Positions 26,941 through 41,280 of a stretch of 64,000 bases of DNA are shown one piece after another. The notes under the pieces were generated by a model that was not told the origin of the DNA, searched no databases, and saw only the letters and a list, made by a program, of their open reading frames with translations. The stretch is from Zelopaecilomyces penicillatus (lineage: Eukaryota; Ascomycota; Sordariomycetes; Hypocreales; Pseudodiploosporaceae): positions 3,038,001-3,102,000 of the forward strand of contig VCCP01000001.1 in assembly GCA_005765155.1 (NCBI GenBank). The letters run 5' to 3'. Numbering within the stretch: the first letter of the stretch is position 1; every line of letters starts with the position of its first letter. The translations under genes and the position numbers were made by a program.

Positions 26941-27974
26941 AATTTAATTACATTTTATAATATTTAATATTTATAAAGATTTATATAATTTTATAAATCT
27001 TATATTAAATAAACTTAAGATTATTATATTATTAAAAAGTAATTAAAATATATAAATTTAATATTTAATATTTATATTATTTATAATAAATTATTATATT
27101 TAAAATTTAATAATAATATAATTTAATATAATTAAAGATTTATTAAGTTTTAATATTATAAAATCTAATTATTTATTTTTAATTATAGCTTTTATAAAAA
27201 AAATATAAATTGAAAATAATATTATAATATTATTATTATTAATTAATATATTTATTTTCTTTTTTAATATTCTTTAATTTATATTATATATTATTAATAA
27301 ATAAAGAAATAAAAAAGATTTATAATTAATATTATAAAATAAAAAATTTATTTTTAAATAAAGATTTAAATTTATATTATATTAAAAATCTTTTTAAAAG
27401 ATATATTTAATAATTATTAAAAGGCTTTAAATTCAATTATTATATTATAATATATTAATAAAATAATAAATATAAATTCTATATAAATAAATATTTTATA
27501 TAAAAAATATATCTTTAATCTTTTTTTAAATTTAGTATTTTAAGTATATAAACTCTATTTATTTAATAATTTAATTAAATAAAAAAACATATTATATAAT
27601 TATTTAATTTTTATAATATATATAATATTTTATAATTTTATAATTTAATAAATATAATAATTATTTATTATTAATAAAGAATATAATTAAACTTTATTAT
27701 TTATTATATTATTAACTTTAAATATTAAATTATTTAGTTTTAATACTTTATTAATATATTAAGTTCTTTTTTAAATTTATATATATTTTTTATTAATCGA
27801 TTTGTATTTATTTAATTATCTTATTAATTATTTATAAATTTTATTTATATTATATAAATCTCCTTTTTTAATATTATATTTATATAATATAATAAATAAT
27901 TTAAGTTCTTTTTAAATCTTATTATAAACAATTTAATTATAAATTATTAATATTAAGATTACTTTTTTAAATAT

Positions 27975-28050
27975 TTTTATTATATTTAAATACTTTTATT
28001 ATATTTAAATACTTTTATTATATTTAAATATTTCTATTATATTTAAATAT
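27975..28050. repeat. Four tandem copies of a 19-bp unit
   Basis: The unit TTTTATTATATTTAAATAC repeats with one or two changes in the last two copies, followed by a partial fifth. Confidence 0.8.
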
Positions 28051-29478
28051 TCTTATAATATTAAAATATTTTTTAATATATTTTTTATTTTTTATTTTAT
28101 TAATAGATTTCTAATATTATTATATTTTAATTCTTTAATAAATAAATTGAATTAAGTTTAATATTTATTATTAAAATAATTAATATTTATATATATTATA
28201 TATTATATATTTCTTTTTTCTTTTCTTTCTTTTTTAATATTTCAATAATATAAAGTAAAATGATATATTTTAAATATAATATATAATTAATATTTATATT
28301 TAAAACTTTTATTTTAAGCTCTTTTAATTATATTTTAATATTATTTAATAAAACTATTTATTAATTTATTATAATAACGTTTACCTTTTTATTAATATTT
28401 ATATAATATTTATTAATATAGTCTTTATATAGGGTATTCTTAAATAATTAATTAAGAGATATATCTTTTAATTAGCTTAAAAATCCTTAAAATATTTAAA
28501 TATTTAAAATAATAAAATATCTTAATAATATATTAAAAAATAAGATATATTTATTTATTAATACTATATTAATTTAATATAAAAAGATATAAATTAATAA
28601 TATTATAATATATTATTCTTATAATTATTTAAATTATATTAAAAATGGCTATTTAAAGCTATTTCATATTATTTAATATTATTTAAAACTATATATAAGG
28701 CTATATAATAAGCTTAATTATTATTATTTTCCTATACTTTTTATTAATTATTTATATATTTTTATATAATATATTAAGCTAAATTGTAAGGCTTTTTATT
28801 ATATAATATTATATAGAATAATAATAATATTAAAGAGATATTATCTTTAATTTCTTATAATATTAATTATTATATATTTTATATAATTTCTTATATATAT
28901 TTTAATAAATTAATATTATTATTATGCTTATTATCCTTATCTTTAAAAGGGTTTATATTAAAATTACTAGAGCTATTATTTCTTATTCTTTATATAATAT
29001 TTAATATATTATTAAATATCTTAAATTATTTAAGGATATAATTAAGAGCTTATTAAATCTTTAATATATATTTTATATCAATTAAAAAGCTATCTTTTTT
29101 TAATTTAAAAGCTTATATATAACTTTATTATAATATTTAAATAAAAGATATTCTTAATCCTTATATATATTTTTAAGCTATTTTTTTATCCTTTATTATT
29201 ATATTTTTAACCCTTTTATATATTAATAATAATTTCTTTTTTCTATCTTTTTTTAATTTATTTAATCTTATTAATAAATATTATAAAGGCTTAAGCTTAT
29301 AATAAACTATTTAAATAATCTTATTAATTTCTTTAGCTTTTTTTTTTTATTAATAAATTAATAAATCTTATATAATTAGTAATAAAATTATTAATATATA
29401 TCTTAATTATAAAAGCTTTTAAAATTATATAAATTATTAAATAAAGAACTTTATAAATTAATAAACTTAATAAATTAA

Positions 29479-29481
<3 letters not shown>

Positions 29482-29513
<32 letters not shown>
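29482..29513. repeat. Short (AT)n microsatellite
   Basis: About 32 bp of alternating A and T in AT-rich DNA; low information. Confidence 0.8.
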
Positions 29514-29515
<2 letters not shown>

Positions 29516-32258
29516 AGTATTTATAGCTATTTAAGAATATACTTTTTTTAATTATAATAAAATATAAACTAGATTTATTATTTATTAAAAAGTCATTTTA
29601 TTTCTAATATATTTATTTATAAAAAAGGCTTAATTCTTTAAAGCTATTTATAATATTATAAATTATAAACCCTATATTAAAGATATATTAAAAAAAAAGA
29701 AAATTAAAATATAAAAATATAATATTATCCTTAAAAAGGGATTTATAAATAACCTTTAAATATTCTATTTTTAAGAGTTAAAAACTATTAATATTTAAAA
29801 ATTATAAAATATATAATAAATAAAAAGAAAGAATTATAATAATAATGTTAAATAATATATAAGATTTAATAAATTATATTATAATATAATTTATAAAGTT
29901 ATTAATAATTAATAAATAATAAATCTTATTTAATTTTAGCTATTAACCTTAAGGCTTTAAAACTAATATATAATATTAAATAGCTTTTTAAAGCTATTTA
30001 TTATAATTAAATTATTATTTAAAACTAAAATTAAAATATTATATAATAAAAGATATCTTTTAAAAGTAATAATTAAAATAATAAAGTTAATTAAATATAA
30101 TCTTTATATTATTAAATTTTAATTTTAATTTAATTAAATATATAGCTTTATTAATATAAATATATATCTAGCTTTTTATTAAAAAGTCTTAAATATAAGC
30201 TAAAAAAGAATAAAACACTTATAATATTTAATATATTAATAAATATTCTTAATTCTTTATTATTTAAATTAAGAACTTTAATCTATTATATATATATTTA
30301 ATTTAATAATTATAATTTAAATATTTTATAAAGATAATTAAATCAGATCTTATATTTATATTTATTTTATATTTTAAAGGTATCAATTTAATACTTAAGA
30401 ATAATTCTTTTAAGATATTTAAAAATAATTTAAGATTTTAAAGATTAAAGCTTTTAAAATATTTATAAAATCTTTTAATAACTTTTATATATAATATCTT
30501 TAGCTTTAAATAATCTTTTATCTAGTTTATATATTAAACTTTTTAACTATCTTAGATTTTAAGATCTTATTATCTTTAAAGATTATTTATAATATTTATA
30601 ACCTAAAGCTTTATAATAGAAAAGCTATTAAATTATAAATAATAAATAAAGATAATAAAGATATTATTTTCTTTATTATTAAGGCTTTATAACTAGCTTA
30701 TATATTAAGAAAAGGGATTATTTTTTAAAATAAAGTATATTATTTAATTAATTATAAAATTAATTATATTATATTTAAGGATAGCTTAATATAAAGAAAG
30801 AGGCTTTTTAATATAAAGAGAATATTTATAATTAATAAGAATAATTTATATAGCTTTTAAGATACAAGGATTAGTTTTTATAAAGATTAATAAAGAATAA
30901 ATGTTTAATATTTATAAAAGATATAAATTATAATATAAATATTAATTAATTTTAATATATAGGGATTATTCTGGATTTTTAAGTATTTTAAAGATTTTTA
31001 AATTAATTAAAAGCTTTATTTTTTATTAATTATTTAAAAGCTTTATATAAAGACTATATTAATAAATAAATTTATTTTTAAAAGAAATTAATTAAATTAA
31101 ACTTTTTATTTTATTTTTATTTTTTATTTTTAATAATATTATTTATTAATTTATTTATAATATTTTAAATATCTTTTTTTTTCTTTTTTTTTAATAAATA
31201 TATTTCTTATAATCTTTAAATAAAATATAATTATTTATAATCTTTAATTATATTTATTATAATTTATATATATATATATATCTTTCTTTGTTTATTATAT
31301 TTTAATTTAAATTCTTTTTATTTAATTATATATTTAATTTATAAATATCTATCTTTTATATTTATATATTCTTTTAATAATTCTTTACATCTTTATTAAT
31401 TATATTTATTTATTTAATATTTTATTAAATAAATTAATTCTATTAAATATTTATATTAAATTTATAATTAATATTTTCTAATATAAGTTTATAATTAATA
31501 TTATTTAATATATTATTTAATAAATATATAAATTTAATTTATATATGAATAAATTAATATATTTAAATATTTTAAAAGACTTTATTTATTATTATAATTA
31601 TTCTTTTAATAATTTATTTAATAATTAATATTCTTTATATAATATTAAATATACTTTAATATTTATCTTCAATTTTATTAATTTATATTTTTTATTATAA
31701 ATATATTATATATATATTATTATTATATTTATTATATAATTAATCCTTTTAATAAATAAATATTTTAGAATATATATTATTTTAATATTTATTTTATTAA
31801 TATTTATAAATAATAATACTATTAATTTATTTAATTTATTTAATTTAAATTCTATAATTAATTTATTTATTAAAATATTTAATAAGAATTATAAAACTAG
31901 AATTATTTTTATTTATAATATATTATTATTAAATAATATCTTAATATTAATTTAATAAGTTAATATTTTATTTTAAATAATCTATTAATTTATAAATAAT
32001 ATATAATAATAAAAATAAATTTTAATAATTTTAAAAATCTAAAATAAATTTTATATCTTAATTATTAATTATAATATTAAATATTCTTATATTATATAAT
32101 AATAAAATATTTCATTATATTTTAATTTATTATTTAATAATATAACAAATTAAAATTAAAATTAAAATTAATTTTTTATTTTATTTATAGATTATTATTA
32201 TTATATTAATTAATGTTTTTTTTTAAATATTATTTAATATAATTAAGATATTATTTTT

Positions 32259-32327
32259 AAAAGTTTAATAAGAAAATTAATAAAAGTTTAATAAGAAAAT
32301 TAATAAAAGTTTAATAAGAAAATTAAT
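32259..32327. repeat. Three tandem copies of a 23-bp unit
   Basis: A 23-bp unit beginning AAAAGTTTAATAAG and ending AAAATTAAT is repeated three times exactly. Confidence 0.85.
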
Positions 32328-34166
32328 AAATATTATATAATATAGCTTATTTAATATTATTATTATTATTATTTATTTAATACCTTTATTTATTTTATTA
32401 ACTTTTTAAATATATCTTATAATATAATATTTATTATTTTATTAATTAATAAAATATTAAGTTTTTTAAAGCTATAATAATTTTATATATTCTTATTTAA
32501 AAATTTTAATTATATACTTTCTTTTAAATATATTTATTATATAAGTTTATAAAGTATATAGGTTTTTTATATATTTTAATTTTAAATAATATAATAATTA
32601 ATTTTTTAATATAAATAATATTTAATATTTAATTGCTTTTTCTTTATATTATTTTCTTATTTTCTTATTTATATCTTAATTATTTTAATATATTTAATAA
32701 AAAAAAGATTTTTATATTTATTATTAATTAATATTATTATTATTAAATAATATATATCTTTATTTTAAATATTATTAAGCTTATTTATTATTCTTCTTTC
32801 TTTAAAAACCCTTTTAAATCTTTTTATAAAACTCTTTATTCTTTATTAAATATTATAAAGATATATTAAATAAAAAAACTTATTAAAAATCTTTTTTAAT
32901 ATATAATAAAAATTTAATTTATATTAATTTAAATAAGATCACTTTTATCTTAAATACCTTTATTTCTTTATTAATCTTTTAATAGTCTAATTATCTTATT
33001 TTAACTTATTTAATAAATTTATTTTAAAGATCTTTAAAGATTTTATCTTTATTAAAATCTATAAATAATTATTTAAAAATATTATTGGTTTTAAATATAT
33101 TTTTAAACTAGGTAATATAATTAATTTTTTAACTCTTTTAATATCTTAATTTTATATTTTATTATATTTATTTTAATAATATTAATATAAAATCTAAATA
33201 AGTTAATTAATAAATATATATAATAAGATTTTATATATAAGATTATTAATTAAAGATTTTATATAAATATAATATTTTATATAAATATATATAATAATTC
33301 TTAATATTATTATTAAAGATAATAATATTATTAATATATACTTTAATAACTTCTTTATAAGAATATAATCATTAATTTATAAATTATTATATAAAAAGTT
33401 AATTTTATTTAACTTCTATTAATATAATATTAGATATTTTTAATCCTTATAAATAATTATAATTATTTTATTTTTATATTTTTTATATATTAATAATTAA
33501 TAAAATTATATTAATATAAGATATATAAGATATATTCTTTATCTTTTAAGAATAATATTATCCTTTTTTATAAAAATATAAAATAAATATTTAATATAAT
33601 AGTTTTATAAGCTAATTTAATTTATATAAAATTTAATCTTATAATCTTTTAAATAAATTCATCTTGTTTTTAATCTTTTTTATTAATCTTATATATTAAG
33701 TTTATTTAATCTATTTAATACTATAATATTTTTTAAAAATATTAATTAAAAGCTTATAAATAAATTTAATAAATTAAACGATTAATTAATTTTAGCTTTA
33801 AATCCTTTATTAAGCCTTATAATTATATATATAATCTATTTTAATAAAATAATATTATATTTTATATTTTATTATTTTAAATTTTAAATTATTAAAATAT
33901 TTTATAATAAAAATTTAAAATTATAATTATAATATATAAACTAATAAATATATAAATTTCTAAATATATAAATTAAAACTAAATTAACTTTATAATCTAG
34001 TTTATCTTAAATAACCTTACTTTCTCTTATATAAAATCTATTATATAATCTATTTCTAGTTATACTTACTAACCTATATATATAAGCTACTTGCTTGCTT
34101 CGTCACCTTTCGGGACCAGCCGCTGATAACTGGAATGTGCGAGACCTTCCTTCATTTCCTTGCAGT

Positions 34167-37100
34167 ATGACTGCCGTCTTGCCGGGTAAGCCGCAGTCCA
34201 GGCTTCAAGGTCTAGCCAGTTGCTTTTGGAACAACCAACATATCAACGTGAGCTAAATGTCAATTCGCCAATCCGTCTCGTTGCTCAACTAAGAGATGTG
34301 TTCCCGATATAGGCATACATCAGTGGGAGTGTCTTTACTGTTCTCAATGGACTCCAGACCATCATTCAAACGGTCTACGATGACGATAAACAACCATTAG
34401 ATGCCATAGCAATAGACGAGGTTACAGGCAAGATTGCTACCTGCACAGCTACCGAAGTTCGAGTATACAAGCCATCTGGATGGAGTGATGATGTTTTGAA
34501 GGTTCCGTCTTCTTAGCTCTAGGGTTATTACTGCCAACACAAACTCACAATATCGCAGTGGGCTTTGCAGTCATCTTTTGCCATTCGATCCCCTGGAAAT
34601 GAAGTACCTTTTGTGTTGTCATGGGGTAGCTCAGAGGAGCTGTTAGTGGCAGGAAAGACGCTTTGCTTATATGGCACGAAATCCCAGCCAATTTGTTACT
34701 GGGAGGAGGAACTTTCTAGCCCTGCTATGTTGGCCTCGCTTTCATACGACTCGGCATTCGTGGCGTCCACTGCCCACCATGATCGACTAGTCAAAATCTG
34801 GCGGCGACTCACGTACGGATCCAATGAAGAATACTTCGACCTCTCATATTTGCAACACCCTGGTGCTGTTACTGGCCTTAGATGGCGCAAGCCATATCAC
34901 ATAGAGCAAGGCCCGGAAAACATCCTGTATGCCTCTTGTCTCGATAACTCAGTTCACATATGGAACCCTAGTGAGTCAGTCGATGGGCGGCAATGGCAAC
35001 TTTGGGGCAAGATAGATATAGGTGATACGTGGCAGAGTGAACCTCGAGCACTTGAGCCGTGGCTGGTTTGCATCATCGACGGCCGAGAATTCACAGCCGC
35101 TGTAGAGCGAGCTGTGGAAGATCGAATGGCGGATGACAGGTCTACCGATGATGTGGCTCTGGATCATTTAGTTGCTGTTGCGAACAGAAATCCCGAAATA
35201 TGTTTTGCCATGAACAGCTCTGGACACTTGTCAGCATGGGGTCTCGAAAACATTGGTAGTTGCACAGCGAATGGACCACACATTTTGAATATTGCCCAAG
35301 TCAAGTCTCAATCCCTAGAATGTTTGGGAGGATTCATCAAGTTCGGAAGTTCTTCGCATATGGAAATTCAGGCCTATTGTGATCGGCCCAGCGGAAATTT
35401 ACACATTTTACTACACTCATTTGATGGAAGGGTAGGTTGTTTTACCGCTACTGTCGCAGACTTTTTTGATCCAACTATCAATGACACTCGCCTCTCGTTG
35501 TACGCAGTCTGGTCTGGTCACACCAACCCCATTAAGAAAATTGTGCGCAACTTCAGCGGTCGCGCGATTGTATCCAGGACAGGGAACAACGAAACCATAG
35601 TCTGGAACCATGTATTGCAGAATACAGAGACTCCGACTCTCGGTCTTACTCGTTGCAGCATCATTGCACAAAAAGAGCATATTTACCGCATTTGCGTTCT
35701 ACGTAAAGGACGTTTTGTTATGCTTCTCTGCCAAAATAATATTGTACTCTGGGACTGTCGATCTGAAATTGGCTCACGTCTTGCCCATTGCTCTTATTAT
35801 CTTCAGGGGAAGCCGCTGTGTCTCATTATTTTGCCTCGGGCACATGCCACTGACTATACCACGGCACACATTGCCACCATAGCTTCCAATCGCCAAGGAG
35901 TTGTTTGGAAGGTCCGTTTGCCCCGATATTTCGAGGACCCATTAACTGTAGCTGGCGTCGGTCTCTCTGAGCTCTGTCGTTTCGAATTGCCAACAACTGA
36001 AGACTTGCACAAAATTCTCCCGGTTGACCCAGCCGGCTCAATTCCTGCAACCTCTGCATTTCTGGACGTCTTCGCCCGTGATGTTGCTATCTCGTACACC
36101 AAATCTGGCCGTGTTGAATTTTGGACAGCTCGAATTGATCTACATCGCTCAAGCGTCGAGTGGCTTTCAACGTGCTTGACGGAAACAGGGCTCTCTAATC
36201 TATCGTTAGTTAGTGGCAGTACGTTGAAAAAGGCTGCATTGGTTGACTCCTCGAAGTCACAGGTTACCATTTGGGACATAGGTAGTTCTCGGCTCGAGTT
36301 CAAGGAGGATTACAGTACAAGCGACGTTATTCACGATCTCGATTGGACGTCAACTCCGGACGCCCAGTCCATTTTAGCTGTTGGTTTTCATTCCCGGGTT
36401 ATCTTAATAGCGCAAATGCGGTTTGATTATCTAACTAAAGGCCCGGCCTGGGCCCCTATTCGCGAAATAAGCATACGGGAGTTAACTCCTCACCCGATAG
36501 GAGATTCAACATGGCTAGGAGACGGTTACCTCGTTATTGGTGCAGGGAATCAACTTTTCACATACGATCGTTGTGTTAAGAACGCAGACTCACTCACGGT
36601 TGACCTCCGACTTCCTCATCGGGATGATGGTACATGGGATCTTTTCGAGGCGGTGCAGCGTTTTAACGGCCCACTCCCAGTTTTCCATCCTCAATTTCTG
36701 AGCCAGTGTATTTTATCTGGAAAGAGCGCTCTCGTACGACGAATTTTCGTAGCGCTGCACAAAGTGATGAAAGATATCACTCCTGGCAATACGGTGGATG
36801 ATTATGTTGGGTTAAATCCAAATGAATTTTATTCAGCAACCGCCGTGAGCTAATATCTTCCTCAGTATGGATTATGAAACTGACAACCGCTCTAGATAAA
36901 TCAGAGCAAGCTACGTGATATGGCCACTTCTTCGTTTACAGACAGAAAATCTTATTCAGAGGATGATGCTGACATCTTTACCGAGCATGTCGCCATTTCT
37001 ATGAATGACAAGTTAACGAGAGTCAGAATCCCTCAACTTTCCCGACATGAACAAATTCAACTGATGGATATGATTGAGTGTGTTGCATCAATTGAAAGGC

Positions 37101-38561
37101 AGCGTCGTTCTATTGATGAGAATGGTGCCAGGTTCATGCTGTTTTATCGTCAGCATGCACTGCGCAAAGGAAGAACTAATGAGATGCATCTTTCATGGAG
37201 AGAAATCAACTGGGCATACCACTCAAATAGCCATGATATCCTTCTCGACTTTGTTTCCCGGCAAAGTCATGGTGGCATGGATTGGGACCATGCCCGAGAA
37301 TGTGGGGTTTTTATGTGGACTACTGACACACACCACCTTGTGAGTTGACCTTGGTGAGAAGGGATATCGATTGGCCTAACACGGGACAGAGACGTCAATT
37401 CGAAGTTATCGCGAGAAATGAATATACCAAGAGCGAAACTAAGAACCCTGTGGACTGTAGTCTCTATTATCTGGCGCTCCGCAAGAAAGCCGTTCTTCAA
37501 GGGTTATGGCGCATAGCCACCTGGAATAAGGAGCAATCAGCTACCCAGCGCCTGTTAGCCAATAACTTTGATGAACCGAAGTGGCGAAGATCAGCGTTGA
37601 AGAATGCATTTGCTTTGCTTAGCAAACGGCGATTTGGCAAGTTCATCTCCAAATTAGCAGCAATCTACTGATATCTGACTGTAGCGTAGAATATGCTGCT
37701 GCCTTTTTTCTATTAGCGGATCGCCTCGAGGATGCTACAGAAGTCTGCCTCCGCCACTTGAAAGATGTACAGCTCGCCATTGCTATTTGTCGGGTATATG
37801 AAGGTGACAGCGGCCCTGTCTTAGAGAAGTTGCTGCGAGAAGAGGTGCTACAAATGGCAGGTCAAGAAGGCAACCGCTGGCTTGCATCATGGGCATTTTG
37901 GATGCTGGGTCGCAAAGATATGGCTGTGAGAGCATTGATTGTAAGTGAAACATGATTATTCGGACGTGTTGCACATTGCAGTGCCAGCTGATTACTAATG
38001 ATCTATAACTGCGATAGATGCCTGTCTACACATTACTCGAGACACCTTGTTCACCGGATTTCAGTTCACGTCTATTTTTAACTGATGACCCTGCTCTCGT
38101 AGTTCTCTATTCGCAATTACGACATCAGACATTGCAGACATTGCGAGGAGCATCCAAGGTAACACCAAAAGTGGAATGGGAGTTTGTGCTCCATAGCGCT
38201 AAATTGTACGATCGAATGGGGTGCGACCTTCTTGGCTTAGACCTTGGTAAGTGTGAATCTCTGATCACAATGCGACGTTCGCATTGTGTAATTGCTTACT
38301 GGGGAAAAAACATGTTAACTTGATATACCACCAGTTCGGAACTGGGAGTTTCAGCGACCGGGTGCTGTGAGGCTAGGGGGAGAAGTTAATCCACTGAAGC
38401 TTCTTCGACAGAGAAGTTCGCTCGTTGTTGATGATATGTCGCAAACAAAGCTGCGGATAGGTGCAACGCCCATGCACCAAGCGTCCCAGCAGTCCTTGGT
38501 AGCGCCACTGCGCTTTCAAGAACCTGATGCAGGGTCACTGCTAGAGAGCTTTGGCTTGTAA
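34167..38561 (+). CDS. RAV1: RAVE complex subunit Rav1 (rabconnectin-3 family)
   Basis: Eight exons: 34167..34247, 34313..34501, 34559..36844, 36896..37339, 37390..37636, 37690..37940, 38018..38246 and 38335..38561, giving 1317 residues. Rav1 is the large subunit of RAVE (with Rav2 and Skp1), which promotes V1-Vo assembly of the vacuolar/endosomal proton ATPase. The N-terminal part is WD40-like propeller sequence (AYISGSVFTVL, CTATEVRVYKPSGW, SWGSSEELLV, DRLVKIWRRL). The C-terminal part matches the Rav1p_C region. It includes MIECVASIERQRRSIDENGARFMLFYRQ, NPVDCSLYYLALRKK, NRWLASWAFWMLGRKDMAVRAL and EWEFVLHSAKLYDRMGCDLLGLDL. The end SLLESFGL resembles the family's SLLDSFGF. Intron 5 is GC-AG; the other six are GT-AG. 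It is the only gene between two large AT-rich blocks and shows no obvious RIP damage. Confidence 0.94.
37637..37689 (+). other. GC-AG intron (intron 5 of RAV1)
   Basis: The coding sequence runs CGA TTT G, then GCAAGT, and resumes after GCGTAG with AATATGCTGCT. Splicing here restores RRFEYAAAFFLLAD, the conserved family sequence. The donor GCAAGT is the classical extended consensus of GC-AG introns, and a CTGAC branch site lies upstream of the acceptor. No GT donor nearby gives a correct frame. Length is 53 bp. Confidence 0.88.
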
Positions 38562-38850
38562 GTCGCATGAAGTAGACTACAAGACATCAGATAGGAGAAA
38601 TAGTACAACTATTCACCAGACAAAGTGGGAATTATGTTGTCTATTAAACCGTTTGAGTGGAAGGAAGGATCCCAATTTCTCTGTCGACATGATAGCTGTC
38701 TTAGGTTGAACCGCATGTATAATCAAGCAAAGCTGAATTGCCACTGCATCGAAGCAGAGCTTTCAGATTTGCTTGCCTCGGAAGATGTTCGAGGCCGCAA
38801 AGGGATTATAATCGCTAACCATAATAAAAATACAATCTGGTAAATTAGTC
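38562..38850. other. RAV1 3' flank
   Basis: Normal composition for about 290 bp after the stop. A 72-codon frame at 38625-38843 has no recognisable motif and I do not call it. AT-rich DNA begins soon after 38850, with a transitional zone to about 39000. Confidence 0.5.
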
Positions 38851-39544
38851 AGTCTTGTCACGCAGGATATAGTTGTTATAAAATAAGAGTTTTTTTAGAG
38901 TATTGCTATTCGCACTATAAAAAAATTACTATTCGGACTATATAGTTTATATCTATATACCTATGATTAACTATGTAATACTAGCACTTTAAAGGCTATT
39001 AAATAATTATATATAACTATAATAGCCTTATTATAATAACTTTTATACTTTAGTTTATAATATTATAATTTTATTATAATAAATAATATAGTTAATTTAT
39101 TTTATTATTAAAATAGTCTTTTATATTATATATATTTTTTATAAAGCTTTTAAATATTTTATAAATTCTTTATTATAATAATAATATAGCTTTTATTAAA
39201 TAATAATCTTTTAATTTATATCTCTTTATTAATAATATTAAAAACCGTTTTTAAATTATATAATTTTATATAATTAATTAAATATAAGAGCTTTTATAAG
39301 CCTTAATCTTTAATAAACTTTTATTAATAAATAAATTATTTATTTATTTTAAACTATACTTTAAATAATAATAAACTTAATTTAATAATAAACTTTTAAA
39401 TAATTTAATATTAATATTTATATTTATATTTTTTTATTATATTAACAAAAAATAAAAAATAAAGATAATTCTTATAAAATAACTTAATCTTATTATTTTT
39501 AATAATAAGAATATTTTTAATAATTAATATAGATTATATATAAT

Positions 39545-40024
39545 TATTATAATTTATAAAATAAGGTTATAATTAAAGCTAGTAGTTATAATAATAAAAG
39601 AAAGATAGTAAATAGTTATTTAGAGTGAATTTTAAAGAAAAAAAGAAAGAAGTAATTATATTATCGATATAGAAAAGAAACCAGGATTTAACTAGGAATC
39701 TAGCTATCTTATATATTTAACTAATACTAAGATTATTTAGAATTATTTTAGTATTCTAAATAATATTTATTTAAAATTTCTAAGTATTTTAAATATAAAG
39801 AAAGAGAGAGATATAAAAGATAAGCTTTTATTTTTATTAATCTAGCCTTATATAATAGATTAGGCTGCCTAAATATCTTAGGTCTTATAATAGGTCTAGC
39901 TTATTATAAGATAATAGATTTAACTATTAAGCTATAATAGATTTAATTATTAAGCTATAATAGGTTTAATTATTAAAGGATAATAAATTAGGCTATTATA
40001 TAAAAAACCTATTTATTTTTAATA
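39545..40024 (-). repeat. 3' LTR of the copia element (copy E)
   Basis: About 480 bp, the most RIP-damaged LTR copy: the palindrome units are reduced to forms such as AATAGATTTAATTATT. Its left flank ATAAT matches the right flank of copy D. Confidence 0.85.
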
Positions 40025-40859
40025 TTCTTTTTAATAAGCTATATAATATATAGCTAGCTTTTTATAAAGGATTTTTATAGATTTAATAGGCTTAAAAAGC
40101 CTTAAAAAATAAGGCTTATTAAGGCTTTAATTAATCTATTAATAAATATAGCCTTAATTATAAGATAATTTATCTTAAATAATCTATTAACTATTTTCTA
40201 TCTAATATAATAAAATTTTAATAGGGTATACTTTATTTAAATATACTAATTAAGATTCTTAGTATTATTTATAAAGGCTATATTATTATAATATAGATTT
40301 ATGGATTATTAAAAAGGGATTTTTAGCTTTATAAAGAGCTTAAAAAGCTATTTTAGCTTTTTTATAGCCTTTATTAAAGTATTTAATTCAGCTTTTATAA
40401 TTAAAAGAGCTATAATAATCTATCTCTTTAATTTCTAATAAATAAATCTATTTATTAGCTTAAAGAGATATCTATAAATAGATTTATTAATAATTTTATA
40501 GCCTATAAAATTACTATTTAAATAGCTATCTAGCCTATATAAAGCCTAAAACCTTATAAAAAATAGCTAATTTTTTAGAATCTTTTAGATATTTTAAAAG
40601 GTTTTTAGCTATATTATAATAATTAATATAACCCTATTATATATATTAAGAAAACTATTAAATTGAAAAGGCTATATTAGGCCTAAAAAGTAGTATAAAA
40701 TATATTAAAATCCTTATAATTTATTAATAGATTTATTATTTAATAAAGATAAGAGCGTTTTTTAAAGATTCTTTTAATACTTTAAGCTATAAGGGTATAG
40801 CTATAAGGGTTATATCTTATAGTTAAAAGTATTAAAAAGCCTTATTAATATACTAAGAT

Positions 40860-41280
40860 TAATATAATTATAGCTTTTTTTTAATTTAATTATAATTAAT
40901 TTAAATCCTTAAGAAAAAAGCTATAAAGCCTTTATCTTTTATAATAAAGATCTTATTTAATAGATATTTTAGCTTATTAATATAGGATAGATTAGATTTT
41001 ATAATAAGATAATTATTAATATAGGTAATAATAAAGGTATTAATTTAAATATTAATAAAGATAATTAAATTAAAGATTAAAGATTAAAACCTTAAGGTAA
41101 TTAATAGCTTAATTAACTATTATTATTATTTATAAAGGCTTTATTTTAATTTATATAGAGCCTTTTTTAATAGAATAATCTATTTTATAATAGAATTATA
41201 ATTAAGCTTAATTAATAAAACTATTAAAAACTGATTTTTAAGAATCTAGGTTTTTATAAAAAAAGATAAGCCTTTTAGAA
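40860..41280 (-). pseudogene. Remnant of copia reverse transcriptase
   Basis: The minus-strand reading gives TFIITYINNYLIIKSN around 41009-41023, where the copia family has YVDD followed by hydrophobic residues. It continues with YINKLKYLLNKIF, then IIKDKGF and FFLRI, matching the family order of a KLK-L block, MKDLG and FLGI. Both catalytic Asp codons read Asn. Upstream (41100-41200) a DYSIKKG-like block sits where the family has a DHSVF-like segment. Stops abound. Confidence 0.8.

Noticed and set aside
38625..38843. 72-codon frame after RAV1
   Set aside because: No motif, no conserved start context and no splice-supported extension; it ends at the AT-rich boundary.
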